From the NCBI GenBank assembly GCA_007922305.1, contig ML677365.1, positions 14,066,506 through 14,130,505 on the forward strand: a stretch of 64,000 nucleotides of DNA, given 5' to 3'. The notes under the pieces were generated by a model. The model had not been told where the DNA came from and did not search any database. It saw only the letters and a program-made list of their open reading frames with translations. A program made the position numbers and the translations under genes. This document shows, piece by piece, positions 25,560-38,020 of the stretch (the stretch's first letter is position 1; each line of letters opens with the position of its first letter). The DNA comes from Dermatemys mawii. Its lineage: Eukaryota; Chordata; Testudines; Dermatemydidae.

Positions 25560-27740
25560 CTCCCCCGCTCTGAGAAAATGATCAGCATTCGGTTAGCTCG
25601 CTGGCCCCGTGCTGGATGCAGAAGGAGAAGGGCTGGAGAAATAGGTACCCAACCTCATAATTTCTGGAGTGGTGTCTTCCAAGGTGTGAAGCCAACATAG
25701 TGGAGCATGGTTGCTGACTACATTGAAATCACTGTCAGGAAGGTAGTATCTGAGTGAGTCCATTGCCCACCTCATCACCAACACTTTTTTCAGTTCTGGA
25801 CGAGGCCTTCTCCCTTGGAAATCATTTCTGACTCTAGTAGAGGATGGGATATTCTTTGCCTTCCACCAGTTGGGTTAAGATGGTCCCTAATCCAGCATCA
25901 GAGGCATTGGTCTGTATCAGGAATTCACTAGTTAAATTGGGGCTATACAAGACAGGTCTCAGCAGAGGTGAGCCTTAAGGGTTTGAAAGGCCTTTTCACA
26001 ATCATTGGTCCACTGAATTTTCTTTGAGCTAGTGTTTTTATAGAAAGCTGTAAGTGTCAGGAAGGAGAATTGGCAGTAGTACCCTGCCAGTCCTAAGACA
26101 TGGTGTTCCTCTTTCTTTGAGGTTGGCATGGAACATGTCTGTAGGGCCTGGACTTTATCCAACAAGAGTTGCACCTTACCCATCCCCAGATTATACTTGA
26201 GGTAGGTTATCTCATTTTTTCCCAGGTGGCATTTAGTATGGTTCACAGTTAGGCTGGCCACCTTGCGGGTCTGGAGTACGGCAGTTACATGGTTTAGAGC
26301 TGACTATAGAATACAACATTGTCCAGGTATCCGACAGCATAGCTATTATGGGGCTGGGGGACTTGGTCCATCAACCTTTGGAATGTGACTGAGCCCCATT
26401 TAAGCCAATGGAACTGGATAAGGCTAAAGGGGGTGGAAAAGGCTGTTTTTTTCTCAGGATTCAGGTGTGAAAGAGATCTGCCAATACCCTTTATCCACAA
26501 GCACAAAAATGTACCAGTATCCAACCAAGGTCTTTTGGCAGGGCTGACTGTGATCATCCCAGTACATTCAAAGGGGGTGTTCATGAGCAGGAGGGGAACC
26601 AGGGAGCCTTCTCCATTAATCAGGGTGCCATAAACTGACACTCTGAGCAAAAGCCTCAAGATTTGGGGACATACTTATAGACCCCCCCCCCAGAAATGGG
26701 CTAGTATTCAAGCTAGTGTTTTCTTCCTCCCCAAGTGCGCTGAAACGTGTATGGCATGGGCCAGCCTCATGACCTTCCTCCAGTAGGGCCCGGGCACCAA
26801 GAAGCTCAGTTCAGATTTCCTTAGTCTAGCAGTCTTTTCCAAGGCAATATAGGCAGTTGCTCTGAATCTCAAAGGCAGACTTTAGCTTGTTGAAATTCCA
26901 CCATTTCCCCATTGACAACCACTACCTGGATATAGGCCCAGCTCTGCATGTCATTGGCTTCCTACTCTACAATGAAGTTGGAGAATTTTGTTAGGATTTC
27001 TGACTCAGGCATAGGAAGGGTCTCCAAGTCAAGCTGGAACTGGGACTGACCCTGTTCAGCAGTGCCGAGTTGATACAAGGTCCCTTTGCCAGGATTGGAT
27101 ATGTATCCCACACCAGTGAGGTTCATTAATTGATGAAGAATTGAGGGCAGGGGATTCCAACAGGGGAGCCTCATTGTTTGGGAAAGGTCCTGAGAACTCC
27201 TTCAATAGATTCCCAATGTTTTCTCTGACATGACCAATAATAAAGGGATAGGCATGGGATGGGACCAAGCTGACCATCAAGGACTTAATATGTTCCCCCC
27301 ACCACACCCCCCGCAGTTAGATTAACTTGGACATGAGGGTAGGGTTTCACACCCCCATGTACATATTGTAGAAGGATGGTGCTCCATGGTGATGCAGGAT
27401 TTGGGACCACCAAATTCTGCACCAGGGTTTGAGCACATCCTGAGTCACAAAATCCACCACTTCTGCCCCATTCACCTTTGAGGGAGTGGTCAACTTTGCA
27501 GGCTGTGATCTTTGAGCCTGGGCTCCACCATCCCAATTTGTTCAAATTTGCACTCCATGAATGGGAACTCAAAGACCCATGCCCTGGACAACCACATGAA
27601 AAGCAAAATCTCAGGCTTTGCCATTGTGATGGGACTCTCCCCAGGACCCTGGGAGGTCCCATTGTGTGGGGTCTCCCTACTTCGGTTTCCATGGCTGTTG
27701 CCTTGTTAAGACCAGGTAGGTTGGTGGTTTCTTGAACTGG
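25560..27740 (-). pseudogene. Decayed Gypsy-like retrotransposon: gag zinc knuckle, protease, RT, RNase H
   Basis: Read on the - strand the order is: a CCHC-like knuckle near 27620 (CFSCGCPGH, last Cys lost); a retropepsin-like segment near 27460 (CDSGCAQTLVQNLV); RT pieces at 26660-26290 (TFQRLMDQV, then YLDNVVFYSQ in place of the usual YxDD box) and 26261-25959 (LGLAGYYCQF); RNase H near 25900 (NASDAGLGTIL); and 25780-25590 (MDSLRYYL, NHAPLCWL). The frame is broken several times and the polymerase box is altered. No integrase is seen after RNase H. It is a non-functional relic of a Metaviridae-type element. The order gag-pro-RT-RH matches Gypsy. Confidence 0.85.
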
Positions 27741-28118
27741 GGTCTAAGTCAGTGGCTCCAGACCGTTGGTCCGAGCTATCGATAGTCCTCGTGACTCATG
27801 GGACCTCCTGAGTGTTGGTGAGGAGGAAGCAGAGTGGAGCCCCACAAGATGTGAGCCCCCATGGATAGCTTTCTCATTTCCCTGCACTGGTCCCTCTACC
27901 CTTTGAGCCCCAGTGTGCTCCTCACTCTCAAAGGAACTCTGCCTATAATGGCGTAAACTGTGGCCTAGGTCCATGGAAGCAGGTGTGGCAGATGAAAGTA
28001 GTGACATGTGTTGCTTTAGATGCAGCCAATTTCCAAAAGCCAGTCTCGCACAAATGGAATAAAACAGGGTAACGGCCAGAGTGGGAGCTCTAAAGAAGAG
28101 CGTGTAACAAAGGTCCGT

Positions 28119-28208
28119 TCCTTGGAGCCAGAGCTGAACCAGTGACCTAAGGATTCTTAAGAGACCTAAACCTACATTCCTCCACTCCACCAGCTGAGCT
28201 ATTGAAGG
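28119..28208 (-). pseudogene. tRNA-Tyr(GUA) pseudogene retaining its intron
   Basis: The - strand has a 37-base 5' half starting CCTTCAATAGCTCAGCTGG and ending ATGTAG, then a 17-base insert exactly at the canonical tRNA intron position. A 36-base 3' half follows (ATCCTTAGGTC ... CTCCAAGGA). The exon lengths sum to 73, as in vertebrate tRNA-Tyr, and the GTA anticodon is present. The T-loop/B box is damaged (TTCAGCT where TTCGATT is expected), there are mismatches in the acceptor stem, and no TTTT terminator follows. The retained intron argues for a duplicated gene rather than a retrocopy. Confidence 0.78.
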
Positions 28209-28917
28209 AAGACAGGAACAAAGGGCCCGGAGTGACTCATGGTGTCAGGCAGAATTGCCACTGACACTAACTGCTAATTATAGGCTTGCCCATACCTAGC
28301 CCTTGAAAGGCACAAGTCACACACACCTATGCCTTCATCCTCACGGTGCTGGGTAGATGTCTAGTCTACCCTCAATTCACCCAATGGGAAGCCTGCACAC
28401 ACATACCGCTCAAAGTCTCCCTAACTGGCATGGCACGAAGACAATGCCTCAAGGGAAGAACGGAATGCTGGGGGCACAACACTAACCCTGCCTGCTAGCT
28501 GGGACGCTGCATCCCCCTGCTGACCCACAAGGGACTGGGATTGTCTCAAGCACACGAAGCACACTGCTGGCATCCCAGCCCTGATTCCCACCCAGAATAG
28601 GGATGGGAGTGCAATGGAAAAAATGTCCGACCCCAGAGCCTCCTGTCTGGCTTGAAAGGGGCCTTTGAAAACACATTTTTCTCAGCCCATTTCCGTTCCC
28701 CTTTGTCAATAATTGACACAATCACTAGGCGTCTACCCACACAAAAGAACTCAAACACACAAGCTCCTGAAAAAGAAACTGTCCCTTTGGCTGCCTGAGG
28801 ACAAAAGGCAAAGCCAAGAGTGGACCAGAATGCTCCTTTCTGGGAAGACATCAAGGTTGTATGTGGGTGCAAGCAGGTGGGGACAAAGAAAAGACAGAAA
28901 GAGACAAAGGAGCAGCT

Positions 28918-28990
28918 TGGAGAATGCAGGCATTGATCCCCCTACCCCTCATGTGCTAATTGAGTGTTCTACCCTTTGAGCTAATTGCAC
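28918..28990 (-). pseudogene. tRNA-Ala(AGC) pseudogene
   Basis: The 73-base - strand segment begins GTGCAATTAGCTCAAAGGGT and ends GCATTCTCCA. The A box, anticodon loop TTAGCAC with anticodon AGC, GGTAG variable part and GGGATCAATGCC B box follow vertebrate tRNA-Ala(AGC). The acceptor stem is broken at the 5' side (GTGC against an expected GGGG) and the anticodon stem has substitutions. No TTTT terminator follows. It lies on the same strand as, and about 710 bp from, the tRNA-Tyr pseudogene. Confidence 0.75.
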
Positions 28991-30934
28991 ATGTAAGGGC
29001 TGCTGCTCCATCTTCTACCACCCACTGCCCACTCAGTGCAAACCCCATCCAAAGATCTCATTACTTCGCAAAACAAATTCCCTTACGCTTGCCTAGTACC
29101 TTGGAAAGGACCTCCACTCAGCAAGGACACCTGACATAGCCAATAACACTGCTCCCCTTTCCTGCCTTTCAGCAAAACACACCTTTCCAGAGGCCATTGG
29201 CGAAACTCACACCCGCACATCCTAACGCGTCCATTCATGACAAGAAGAGCAAAAACTGCAAAGTAAAGGGGATGAGTTGCATCCCTGCCCGCCTATTCGG
29301 TGCACAGGCCAAGGACAGCACGTCTTCAAGGTCCCCCTCCTGCATGCCACACTCTGACCCCACATTTCCCCATGCTCCTCAGCTGTCAGAGGAACCCCCT
29401 TTTTCTTACTCATTGCAAAGGGAGGTGTTAGTGCAGAGGGTTTGGTATATTTTGGGAGTGAACCTTCCACCATCTCTACCCACCCTAACTTCCTTCAGTA
29501 CACTGGAGCATTTTAACCTCTTTCTGCTCCAATAATCCACCTTTGCTGGGACTGGAGAGGGGCACTTGAATATTTGGGATGCTCAGTATTGGGGTGTGGG
29601 GAGAGTTCTGCCCTTCTGGAACCCCCCATGTCACTGGCATCCCCCCCGCAATGTGCTTCTATCTATACACCTCTGGTTCCCTACCCCATTACCAGGGCTC
29701 TTGGGTCACTGTGTGCCTCTGTCACCACAGCTCTCTGGTGCCCTCTTATTGCTGCACCTCCCTTGGCTTGCTGGCCCTCTGAGGCTCTAGCAGAGACGTG
29801 GATGCCATGCTGAGTGGGGGAGGTTGGGAGGTGCAAGAGAGGCACGCCTCTGCCCCAGTACCTGTTCATCCTGTCAGAGCGTGGCAGACTGCCTGCTACA
29901 TCATCTTGGCTGTCCTGCTCAGTGACCAGAAGATGTTTCCCTGTAGCACTGACTGGGAGAATCAATGTGACTGCTGTGGGGTTTCCTATGATACCCATCA
30001 CTGTGGCATCCAGATGTGAGTCACTGCAGGACAAGACCAGCCCTACAGATGGGTGATGTGGTCGGGGGGATGCTGTGGTTAACAGGGAAGAAGAAGAGTG
30101 GGCCTGGAGTGCGAGGTCATGAAAGGGAGTTTGGGGTCAGGAGGGAGAGCGAGAGGCAGTGGGGGCTGGGGCAACGGGGGTGAGGTGGGGAACCCGGGAA
30201 GGCAGCTGAGGCCATGGACACCAAAATACAAGTTTGCCCAGGATGCTATTTTCCATAAGGCTGGCCCTGCTAGAGCATATTCTTCTGGTACAGGCAATGT
30301 GCAAGACATACTCAAGGCTCTTCCTGAGGAGCCTCTCACAAGCCCAGGCACATGGGATGTGCCAGGCAGGGGTTTAGGTGCAGGGCCAGAGCACGTGAAG
30401 GTTCTAGGAATCTTTGCACCCTATGGGGGAGTCAATTTAAGCTGTTGTAACTTAGACAGGACTGCTTCTAAATTATGCTTGGGATTGCTTTAGTCTCTGG
30501 AGCAGCAGACTGGAGTTTTTCGATGCACAGAACAGACTTTCACCTGTGATATCTTTATCAGAAGGTTGTATCTATAGGTTCTGGCATTAAATAACTGCTC
30601 TTTTCTTTAATTTCCTCCAAATCAATGTTCCAAATTCCAGTTATTTGGTAAGAAAAGCACCTTGATTTCTTCCAACATACACTTTGGTCAAAATTCTGAA
30701 GGGCAAAGAAGAAACTCCCTTGTAAATATGTGGCAATAGCACAGCTGCCACTCTGAGATTAATAAACCAAGGCCCAGAAATGAACACACAGATACACCTG
30801 GATGTTTGTTATAAAACAGGCACTGAAAATGGGTGTATGCAAGAGGATTGTGTAACTCCCCCATGTGTTACATGACCCACTCTGTGCCTGATCCACAGAA
30901 GCTATGAGGCTGGTACAGCTCTCAGCTTGGCTGC
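28991..30934. other. Intergenic, nothing recognised
   Basis: A GC-richer stretch with C-runs (about 29640) and a G-rich part (about 30120-30200). The many short open frames on both strands have no family signature and reflect base composition. Confidence 0.55.
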
Positions 30935-31010
30935 CTCCCTCTGTAGCTCAAGCTGTAGCAATTCATGCTTTTAGCTCGGAAGGTCCCGGTCCAGTGTCTA
31001 GTGTTGGCCA
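30935..31010 (+). pseudogene. tRNA-derived sequence, isotype unclear
   Basis: CTGTAGCTCAAGCTGTAGCA resembles a D arm with an A box. CATGCTTTTAGCTCGG resembles an anticodon arm, and GGTCCCGGTCCAGTG a degenerate B box at tRNA-like spacing. The loop could read TTT (Lys). It may be a tRNA pseudogene or the head of a tRNA-derived SINE. Confidence 0.45.
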
Positions 31011-34000
31011 TTATAGCGGCAAGCGCAGACTTACAGAAGCTCACCAGTTTGCAGAGCTACAAGGGACACACAGGAAGACGTTAAGTGACATATGCTTGTG
31101 ATTACTCTTACTACTTAGAACGGGAAACTGCTGCCTGCCATCTTAAGTTAAGTTTTATTTGATCCATTATGTGGTTGGGTGTTTGTTTTTCATATATATA
31201 AACCCACTAATGTAATCTGACACTTGTCTGCTTTTAAAATCAGTTTCTGACCTGGTACCTTTATTTGAATAAAATACACGTTTTCTAACAAGCCAAAAAC
31301 CAAACAGCCCCATCCTCTAGCAACATAACATCCTACTTTCATCTCCAACCAAGCTTAACACGAGCCAATAAGTCTTGCTCTATAGTGGTATGAACTGCCT
31401 AGTACCCAAGGGTAACATTTTCAAAAGCAGGTTGTAATTCTGGGAGCTCAGCTGATAACAGCATGGGCCAAATTTTCAGAAGTGCTGATCACTCACAGCT
31501 TCCATTGTCATAAACTGGAGCGGTAAGTGCTCAACAGTTCAGAAATGCAAGGCCAACATGTCTCAGGCTACACACCCAATCAGTAGCCACTTCTGAAAAC
31601 CTTGGCCCTGCCCACACACTACACACCAAACCTCTGTGGATCCTTCTCCCACTCGTCCACTTTTCCCTCAAGGGCATGATTCATCATAGATCCCATGAAG
31701 TTACTGTATAATATGAAACACTGAAATGCTCTTCTTTGGATGGATAAGACGATGCAAAGGAAGTGTGCCATGTATTTGAAATCATTATTAACCATAAACC
31801 AATTGCCTACTTGTAATTTTTACAAAACTGGATGCATTTTCAATCCAATGTGTGTTTCATATTTGAAACTAAATCGAACATGGCAACAATACGCTGGTGA
31901 GAACTTTAATCTCTTAAAAAAATAAAAAGAATACCTGAACCCTATTTAGTCCTATGGAGGTTTTTAAAGTTGTAGATAATTTAGTACATTGTTCATACCT
32001 TTCACAAAGATTCTGGCTGCAAGCCAGTAGTTAATATGATTAAGATCATTTAGCCTTTCTATAATACCGAGAAAGCTTTCACATTTGTCAAGTGAACTGC
32101 TTCTGTTTCTTTTATTCTGCAATCTTTGTGCCTATTACAGCTTGCTGCATGTAATTCCTGACAGTAAGTTTTCTAAGCCTCATCCATATAACAAGCCTTC
32201 TAAATTATTATAAACATTTTTATTCTCCACAAAAGCTTTTCAGTTTTGCAAGTACTTCAGAAATCACTGCTAAATTACTGAGGTCGGAAGGGAATCTAAC
32301 ACTGTGATTCAGGTTTGCCACCTACTGATGCTAAACTATTAGCGTTTCCATTTCTGTACATTGACATGTGACTCTGCAATCTACAATACCTCCCCCCACC
32401 CTGAATTTTCCAAGCTGTGCACAGAATTTGATCCACATGCCTGTCTATTAAAAGAAGTCACTAGAAGTCCTGGAACGAAAACTCCAGGCGCTGCTCTTAA
32501 AATGCTCATCCTCCCATGCCACAAAGAGTGGGGCTCCCCGCCGCACCTTAAATGTTAAAGGCTTAATATGAAAAGAATCACAAATGCTTTTCGCTGGGAT
32601 CCAAGAAGGGACGTCTGGGTGTTAGGCACTCTTTCTTCATTAAAAGTCAATGAGAGTCAGGCACTTAGCTCCCTTAGACTCGTTAGAAATCCCAGCCATA
32701 AGAAATAAAGGTAATATTCATACAAGCAGCTGGATTGACAGCCCCAGAAAATGAAGTCCTCTGTTTAGCTACAGAACATGCAGAGGTAACGTGTTCACCT
32801 CTGCCCTGCCAATATATCTACATTCTGATTTGAAAGGACTAGCCACATCTGTGGATGAGACGGAAATTCAGTCTTCATGCCCGTTCACTTCTTGGTCTTT
32901 CTGACAGGGCTGCCAGTTCTTGGCGATTGTGAAGGTGTGGACGGAAGAAATGAATGATAATGCTACACAATAGCACCAAAGGGCGTGGGTATGTTACTTC
33001 CTAGCTTTTCAGCTGCCTCAGAAATTGGAACTTTTCTGTTTCTAAAGGCAAACACATAGGGTCCAATGCAGACCCAGTGTTGGAGTGGCACCTGCTGCCA
33101 CAAAACCTGAGTTTGGCCCAATTTATTAAAAGCAGGGTTTTTTTCTTGGCACACAGTGTATAAGCAGCCACTGCAGAGCTTCCCCCAGCAATGTATGGGG
33201 TCACTCCCCAATCTTTGCAAGTTGCACTTTCATGACAAAGAGTTTGCACTAGGGTACTTGTATGAGCTGAATTGAAAAATACTATTTCTTTAATTTAATA
33301 AGGCAATACATTTTACTGATGCTTTCCTGGAGTTTGTAAAATCAAAGATGTGAAAATTCATCTGCAGATTTACACTACACTGTCTTATGTTCTTGTAAAG
33401 GTGGGGAGTAGCCTGGTTCTTTCTGAGTGTTCCACACTGCTTCTTGCATCTCCTGACGGCCAAAGTCAGTTCTCAGCGGCTTCAGCCAGCTATTCAATTG
33501 CGTCAATATGTAATAACTGAGTAACTTTACAAGGTAATTCCAGGGTTATTTCTTAGGGCAGAAATAAAGTGCTATCTCATAATTAAAGAATAAAGAGAAT
33601 GACCTTTCTAATCACCAGGCTTTAATTAGGCTGACAGTTATGTATACAGTGCTGCAAGAACAGTATATCTGTATTTGCTATCGTTCCCCCACATAGGAAT
33701 TTTAACCCCCTGCTTGCTGCAACGCAGTAAAGTGGATTCTTTTGAAACAACAATGTTCCAATGTAATGTACCTACTAACATTCCTTATACATGGACTAGA
33801 AGCTAATGTGTGTTCTTCCCCATGTGTCTCATGAGCAGTGGAATGGGAAGCAAATGGCCCATGTTCACTGTGGGACTGTTATTGATGGGGAACACATGGA
33901 ATTAGGCTGGAAGCAACTTGGCCACATGGAGAGAGTAGAGCAAAGGGTTTAATAAAATTCCATTTGTTCCCCTTAATGTGTACACAGCTTCATGCTTTGC

Positions 34001-35519
34001 TAATGAACAGCTAAGCAGAATGGTTGCCATGCCTCCCTGCTGTATCTTCATAGGAAGTGTCATAGCTTTTTTTAATTATGTGATTATCCTGCACACTATT
34101 CTGTTCAAGTTCTTATGACATCCTAATCACTGAAGTACCTGAGAGCCTCCAGTAGTGTATTAAAAACTGTGGCTAACATCTGTCACGTGTGATTCTCTCT
34201 CTTCTTCCTTTTTCTCACCAAGGGGAAAATTGAAAAGTTGTTTGATTTTATGTCGGCTGTGCTGTGTATGTTTCTTGTTGAAGGCCATGTCAAAGTACCT
34301 CTTACCCTTAGAATGAAAAGTGTTGGTGCTGGATGTGGTTCTTCTATCCTGTGTGATTATGTTCTACAACCTAGAACTGACCCAAAGAAAGCTCTGTCTC
34401 CTATGCAGAGAGATTTATGCTAGTCATGGACAGCTGTATTGTACCTAAGGAACAGAGTTGTTGACGTGGTCCTCATCCCGGAGCTTCAGGTGGTTTTTTA
34501 AGTATCCTGGACCCAGACCAATGAGTCCCTTGAAGATAAAGTAGTGTTACCTGTCAGATCTGTGTTCTTGGGGAACCAGGGCACAGTAACCAGCCCGTCT
34601 GACTCACAAAGAACACCCGCACCAGCCTCTGCTTGAACCAAAACCAATCAGAAGACAGACTTACAAAAAGCAATGAAAAGGCAGTGGGAGACACAACAAA
34701 ACCCTCTGGACAAGGGTGATAGGATTAAGGCAACTCCCCTGGCCGCATTTGCAGCGAAAATGGGACAGGGAGACATCTCCATCAGCATACAGAATGGAGA
34801 ACAGAGATTCCAAGGCAAGAACTGCATGGAACTCTGGGACCAGAAAAGCAGGAAGCACTACATGATGGGAGATCTCTGCTCCAGATGTAAATGAACCTAC
34901 TCCTGTACACGCCCAGCTCAGCAGTTATCCGACCAATTCTAGTATTAAATCCTTTATTGGTATTCAAAATAGTGAAGCTGCCTAATTGCATTATGAGCTC
35001 CATCCAAGGAACACCGCCCATAGTCAGGAATGATCAGTTCCTATTGTCTAGACTGAACAAAACAACTTTGATATACTCCCTTGAGCCGTCAGTTTACCCG
35101 TAAACAAATCTACTGTTCTCCCTTGAACCATTGTTGTTTGGTGAGTGGGGTAAGTATATGAGTATAGGATAAGTGGAAACATTACCCATCTACTTTTTCC
35201 TGTCCAATTAAAGGACAATCAGACCTCTCAATAACTTCCATTCCATCCAGATTTTTTCAAAATAAATGCTGTGTGATGTTTTCTCACCTTGCCCAGTATG
35301 AAAGGATCAATGGAAGGTACATGAATGACTTTCAGTGGCAACAAGTTTAGCAGAGCTCCTATTAGCTCAGCCATGGCAAGACTTGCTTTTTTTAGGCTCA
35401 GCTACCACCACAAAAGTTCTAGTTCAAGCTTCCACCCTGACCAAATGCAAGGAGTACACACAGAGTTAAAGCACCAGATGAAGTATTTCCTTAACTGTTT
35501 AAATCTTGTCTAGTATCTG
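31011..35519. other. Intergenic, one foldback repeat, otherwise nothing recognised
   Basis: Apart from the element at 31465-31554, I see no gene. A stretch at about 32640-32700 (AAAAGTCAATGAGAGTCAGG, then AAATCCCAGCC) resembles an old amniote interspersed repeat. A segment at about 34480-34540 is weakly LINE-like. Confidence 0.5.
31465..31554. repeat. Small foldback repeat (GGGCCAAATTTTCAGAAGTGCT family)
   Basis: The left arm GGGCCAAATTTTCAGAAGTG is matched by an inverted right arm ending CAGTTCAGAAATGCAAGGCC, with a centre near TCCATTGTCATAAACTGGA. The imperfect palindrome spans about 90 bp. A half-copy occurs near 39499-39530 (GGGGCCTGATTTTCAGAGTG). Confidence 0.65.
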
Positions 35520-36430
35520 GCTGTTAGTTGGCTTGCGTGTTTGTGTTCTTCCCATGTGCTTTCCCAGCTCTATGCAGATAGCTGGTTCTGCTGAAATCTT
35601 GTTGTCTCAGTAGCGTGGTTTAGGCTGCTCAGTGCTTCTGTCCTTGAAGCTTCAACTTTATTAGTAGATAGCACGGCCTATTCGTTTAGCAGACTTTTAT
35701 GTTATTCATAAAGGAAGACCACAGGCATGGTTTAGTGGCAAAGGCACTCAGCCAGGTTTATTGCTGTTTATTTACCATCCTAGTGCCCTGGCTCCATGGT
35801 TACGGGTACATTAACACATGATGTGCCCTGGGGCAAGGAACGACTCGGTCAGTGGTGAAACTTTCCACTGCCCTCTTGGCCAAACAAAGAATTAAGGCAA
35901 AGTACCTCTACATTTATAGACTAAAACAAACAACGAATCTTACTAAAGGTTACACACCATCTTACGTATTTCATGACATCTGTTTGTTACCTCCCCTGGT
36001 TCCTGATATCTTAGACAACACATCCCTAATCATTGTTTTGTCAAATCATCTTATCTTGTACTAGACTGAGATGTATCTGTACTACCTGGAATATATTTAG
36101 GTAAATATCTAGGGCCTAGTACACTTGCAACAGCTTTGCCCAGTTCACGTACTGAACAGAGAACTTGTAAGCATCTGCTTTAAGACAAGTCCTGACTTTG
36201 CTTCACAGCCTCTGGTTCAGGCCTCAGACTGTACACCAGGCCAAGTGCTCCATCTCTTTCTCTCTCTCTCTGCTACACTGGCCACATTGGAAGTCACAGC
36301 TGTGACATATAGGCCAACTGGACCTGACAAACTCACTACACCCAATACACCACTTTCATGGTATTTATCCATAAAGGCTAGCATGTGTGGTCTCTACTGA
36401 AGACTTGTAACTTATTGATATTCATAATCA
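35520..36430 (-). mobile_element. Probable LTR remnant, antisense
   Basis: A block with CACTCAGCCAGGTTTATTGC, TAGTGCCCTGGCTCCATGG and CCACTGCCCTCTTGGCCAAA has the look of an endogenous LTR. Read on the - strand it contains an AACATAAAAG TATA-like motif. It ends around TGTCACAATG (-). No internal retroviral region, second LTR or target duplication was identified, so it is tentative. Confidence 0.35.
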
Positions 36431-36433
36431 TTG

Positions 36434-37660
36434 TGACATGTGTGTATGGATGTGACATACCAGGGTGCAATCCAGACCAGTGAGAGTTGCACCCTTCCCT
36501 GCAATCTTGGGATGCCTTATAATACCCTGCTGCAGTGGCTCCCGTCTGAGCCTCTCACAAACAGCCTGCCAGCATGCAAGCCACACCCTGGGTGTCTGAG
36601 AATAATCACACCCTACCAGCCCCACTTTTATCACCTCTGCAGGGTGACCCCAACACACTTCCACTCCCAAATTCCCTCCCCCTCCTCCCCCCCAAATGTA
36701 TGTCTTGTACTGTCCAGCCCTCTCCGAGGCAGTTTCAAATGTATTAAGTCCATTATTCCTTTAAGGAAATAAAATACACTATCTTGTTGCCTTAAATGGA
36801 GTTACCCAGACAGTTCAATTTAAACACACTGGATTACATAATACAATAAAACAAGTTTACTAACTAGAAAGAGGTAGATTTTAAGTGAGAACAAGCAACG
36901 GGGCATAAGAATCAGAAATGGTTACAAGAAAAATAAAGGTAAAATGCTGTCTAGTGCCTAATCTAACAAACTATTTTAGATTCAAAGCAAACTTTCTGAT
37001 CATATGCTTCCAGCAGCATTACTGACCAAATCCTTCACATCAGGACCCTTCCCCCGGAGTCCAGCAGCTGCTTCTTTTGTCTTCTCAGGTGCAAAGAGAG
37101 GGACGGGGAGGAGGGGCCTTGGATGTTTGCCCCTCTTTTGCATAGTTCAACCCTCTTTGAAAAGCATTTCCAGCTGAGATTCAAGAGACAGGGAATCTGG
37201 TGGAGGAAGGAGACTTGATGTTTCTTTACTGGGCTGCAGAGTTCTATCCCTGCCCCTCTTTCTTGCCAAAGAATGGCCACTTGGTAGGTGACGGCTCATC
37301 AGCTTTGTTGACACCTGGCTGGGGTGTCAGCTTGCCTTTTGTCTTTGTCACATTGTAGCTGGCTGACAGGATCCAGGAGGGTATGGCAGCTTTGTGTAGG
37401 AGCTATCAAACTTGTCTGTGTGAGAAGGAGATTTGTGAATTTATCAGGCGTGGAGGGGAAAATCCAGACAGGGACCATGGGTTTATCAGCCTGCGTGTTT
37501 TGATGGGAATTGCTCATTTGTTTTGGGGGACTGGAAAGAGGGATGTGGCCTTCTCAGTGACAGGAAGGTGGCAGTAGGTTTGTCAGTGTGGGGAGACTGA
37601 GAAGGGGATTTTAGGATTGTCTTGGGGGATGTGGCTTGTCAGAGGCTGAGAGAAAGGTTG
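36434..37660. mobile_element. Probable LTR-element remnant
   Basis: It begins near TGTGACATGTGTGTATGG / GACATACCAGGGTGCAATCC and continues with AACAGCCTGCCAGCATGCAA. It then passes through a T/A-rich part and into GTCAG-rich sequence. It looks like repetitive LTR-derived DNA. Boundaries, strand and family are not resolved. Confidence 0.3.
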
Positions 37661-37693
37661 TGGGCTTGACGCTGAGAACACTGAGACATCTCC

Positions 37694-38020
37694 ATGGCTA
37701 GGAGATGCCATCCCATCTTGGAAGACGAAAACCTGGCCTCAGTTATACACGTCTTCATTACCTCCCCTGTGGACTACAGCAATGAGACAGACCTGAGCAC
37801 AAAGCCACTGGGCCTTAAGAAACTCAGACTAGTACAGAACCCTGCAGCACAACTCTTCAGCCACACCAGTTGCTGCAAGCACATCACACCTCTGCTTTCT
37901 GCCCTGGCTTCTCATAGAATATTGAGTCAAGTTCAAGGTCTCAGGCCTTTTCTTCCAGGGGTTCCACTGCCTGAGCCCAGGATATCTAAAAGACTGCCTG
38001 AAGCTCTGAGATGAAGACTG
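37694..38020 (+). pseudogene. LINE reverse-transcriptase C-terminal remnant
   Basis: The + strand frame contains DYSNETDL, then LKKLRLVQNPAAQLFS, then CCKHITPLLSALASHRI. This order matches the conserved C-terminal part of reverse transcriptases of L2/CR1-type LINEs (a pattern like LQxVQNAAARLL followed by HITPxLxxLHWLP). The usual LHWLP tract is altered, and no upstream RT motif is present. It is a short, inactive fragment. Confidence 0.6.

Noticed and set aside
29197..30493. Cluster of open frames of 65-131 codons on both strands
   Set aside because: GC-rich DNA with few stops; no conserved motif and no consistent splice structure.
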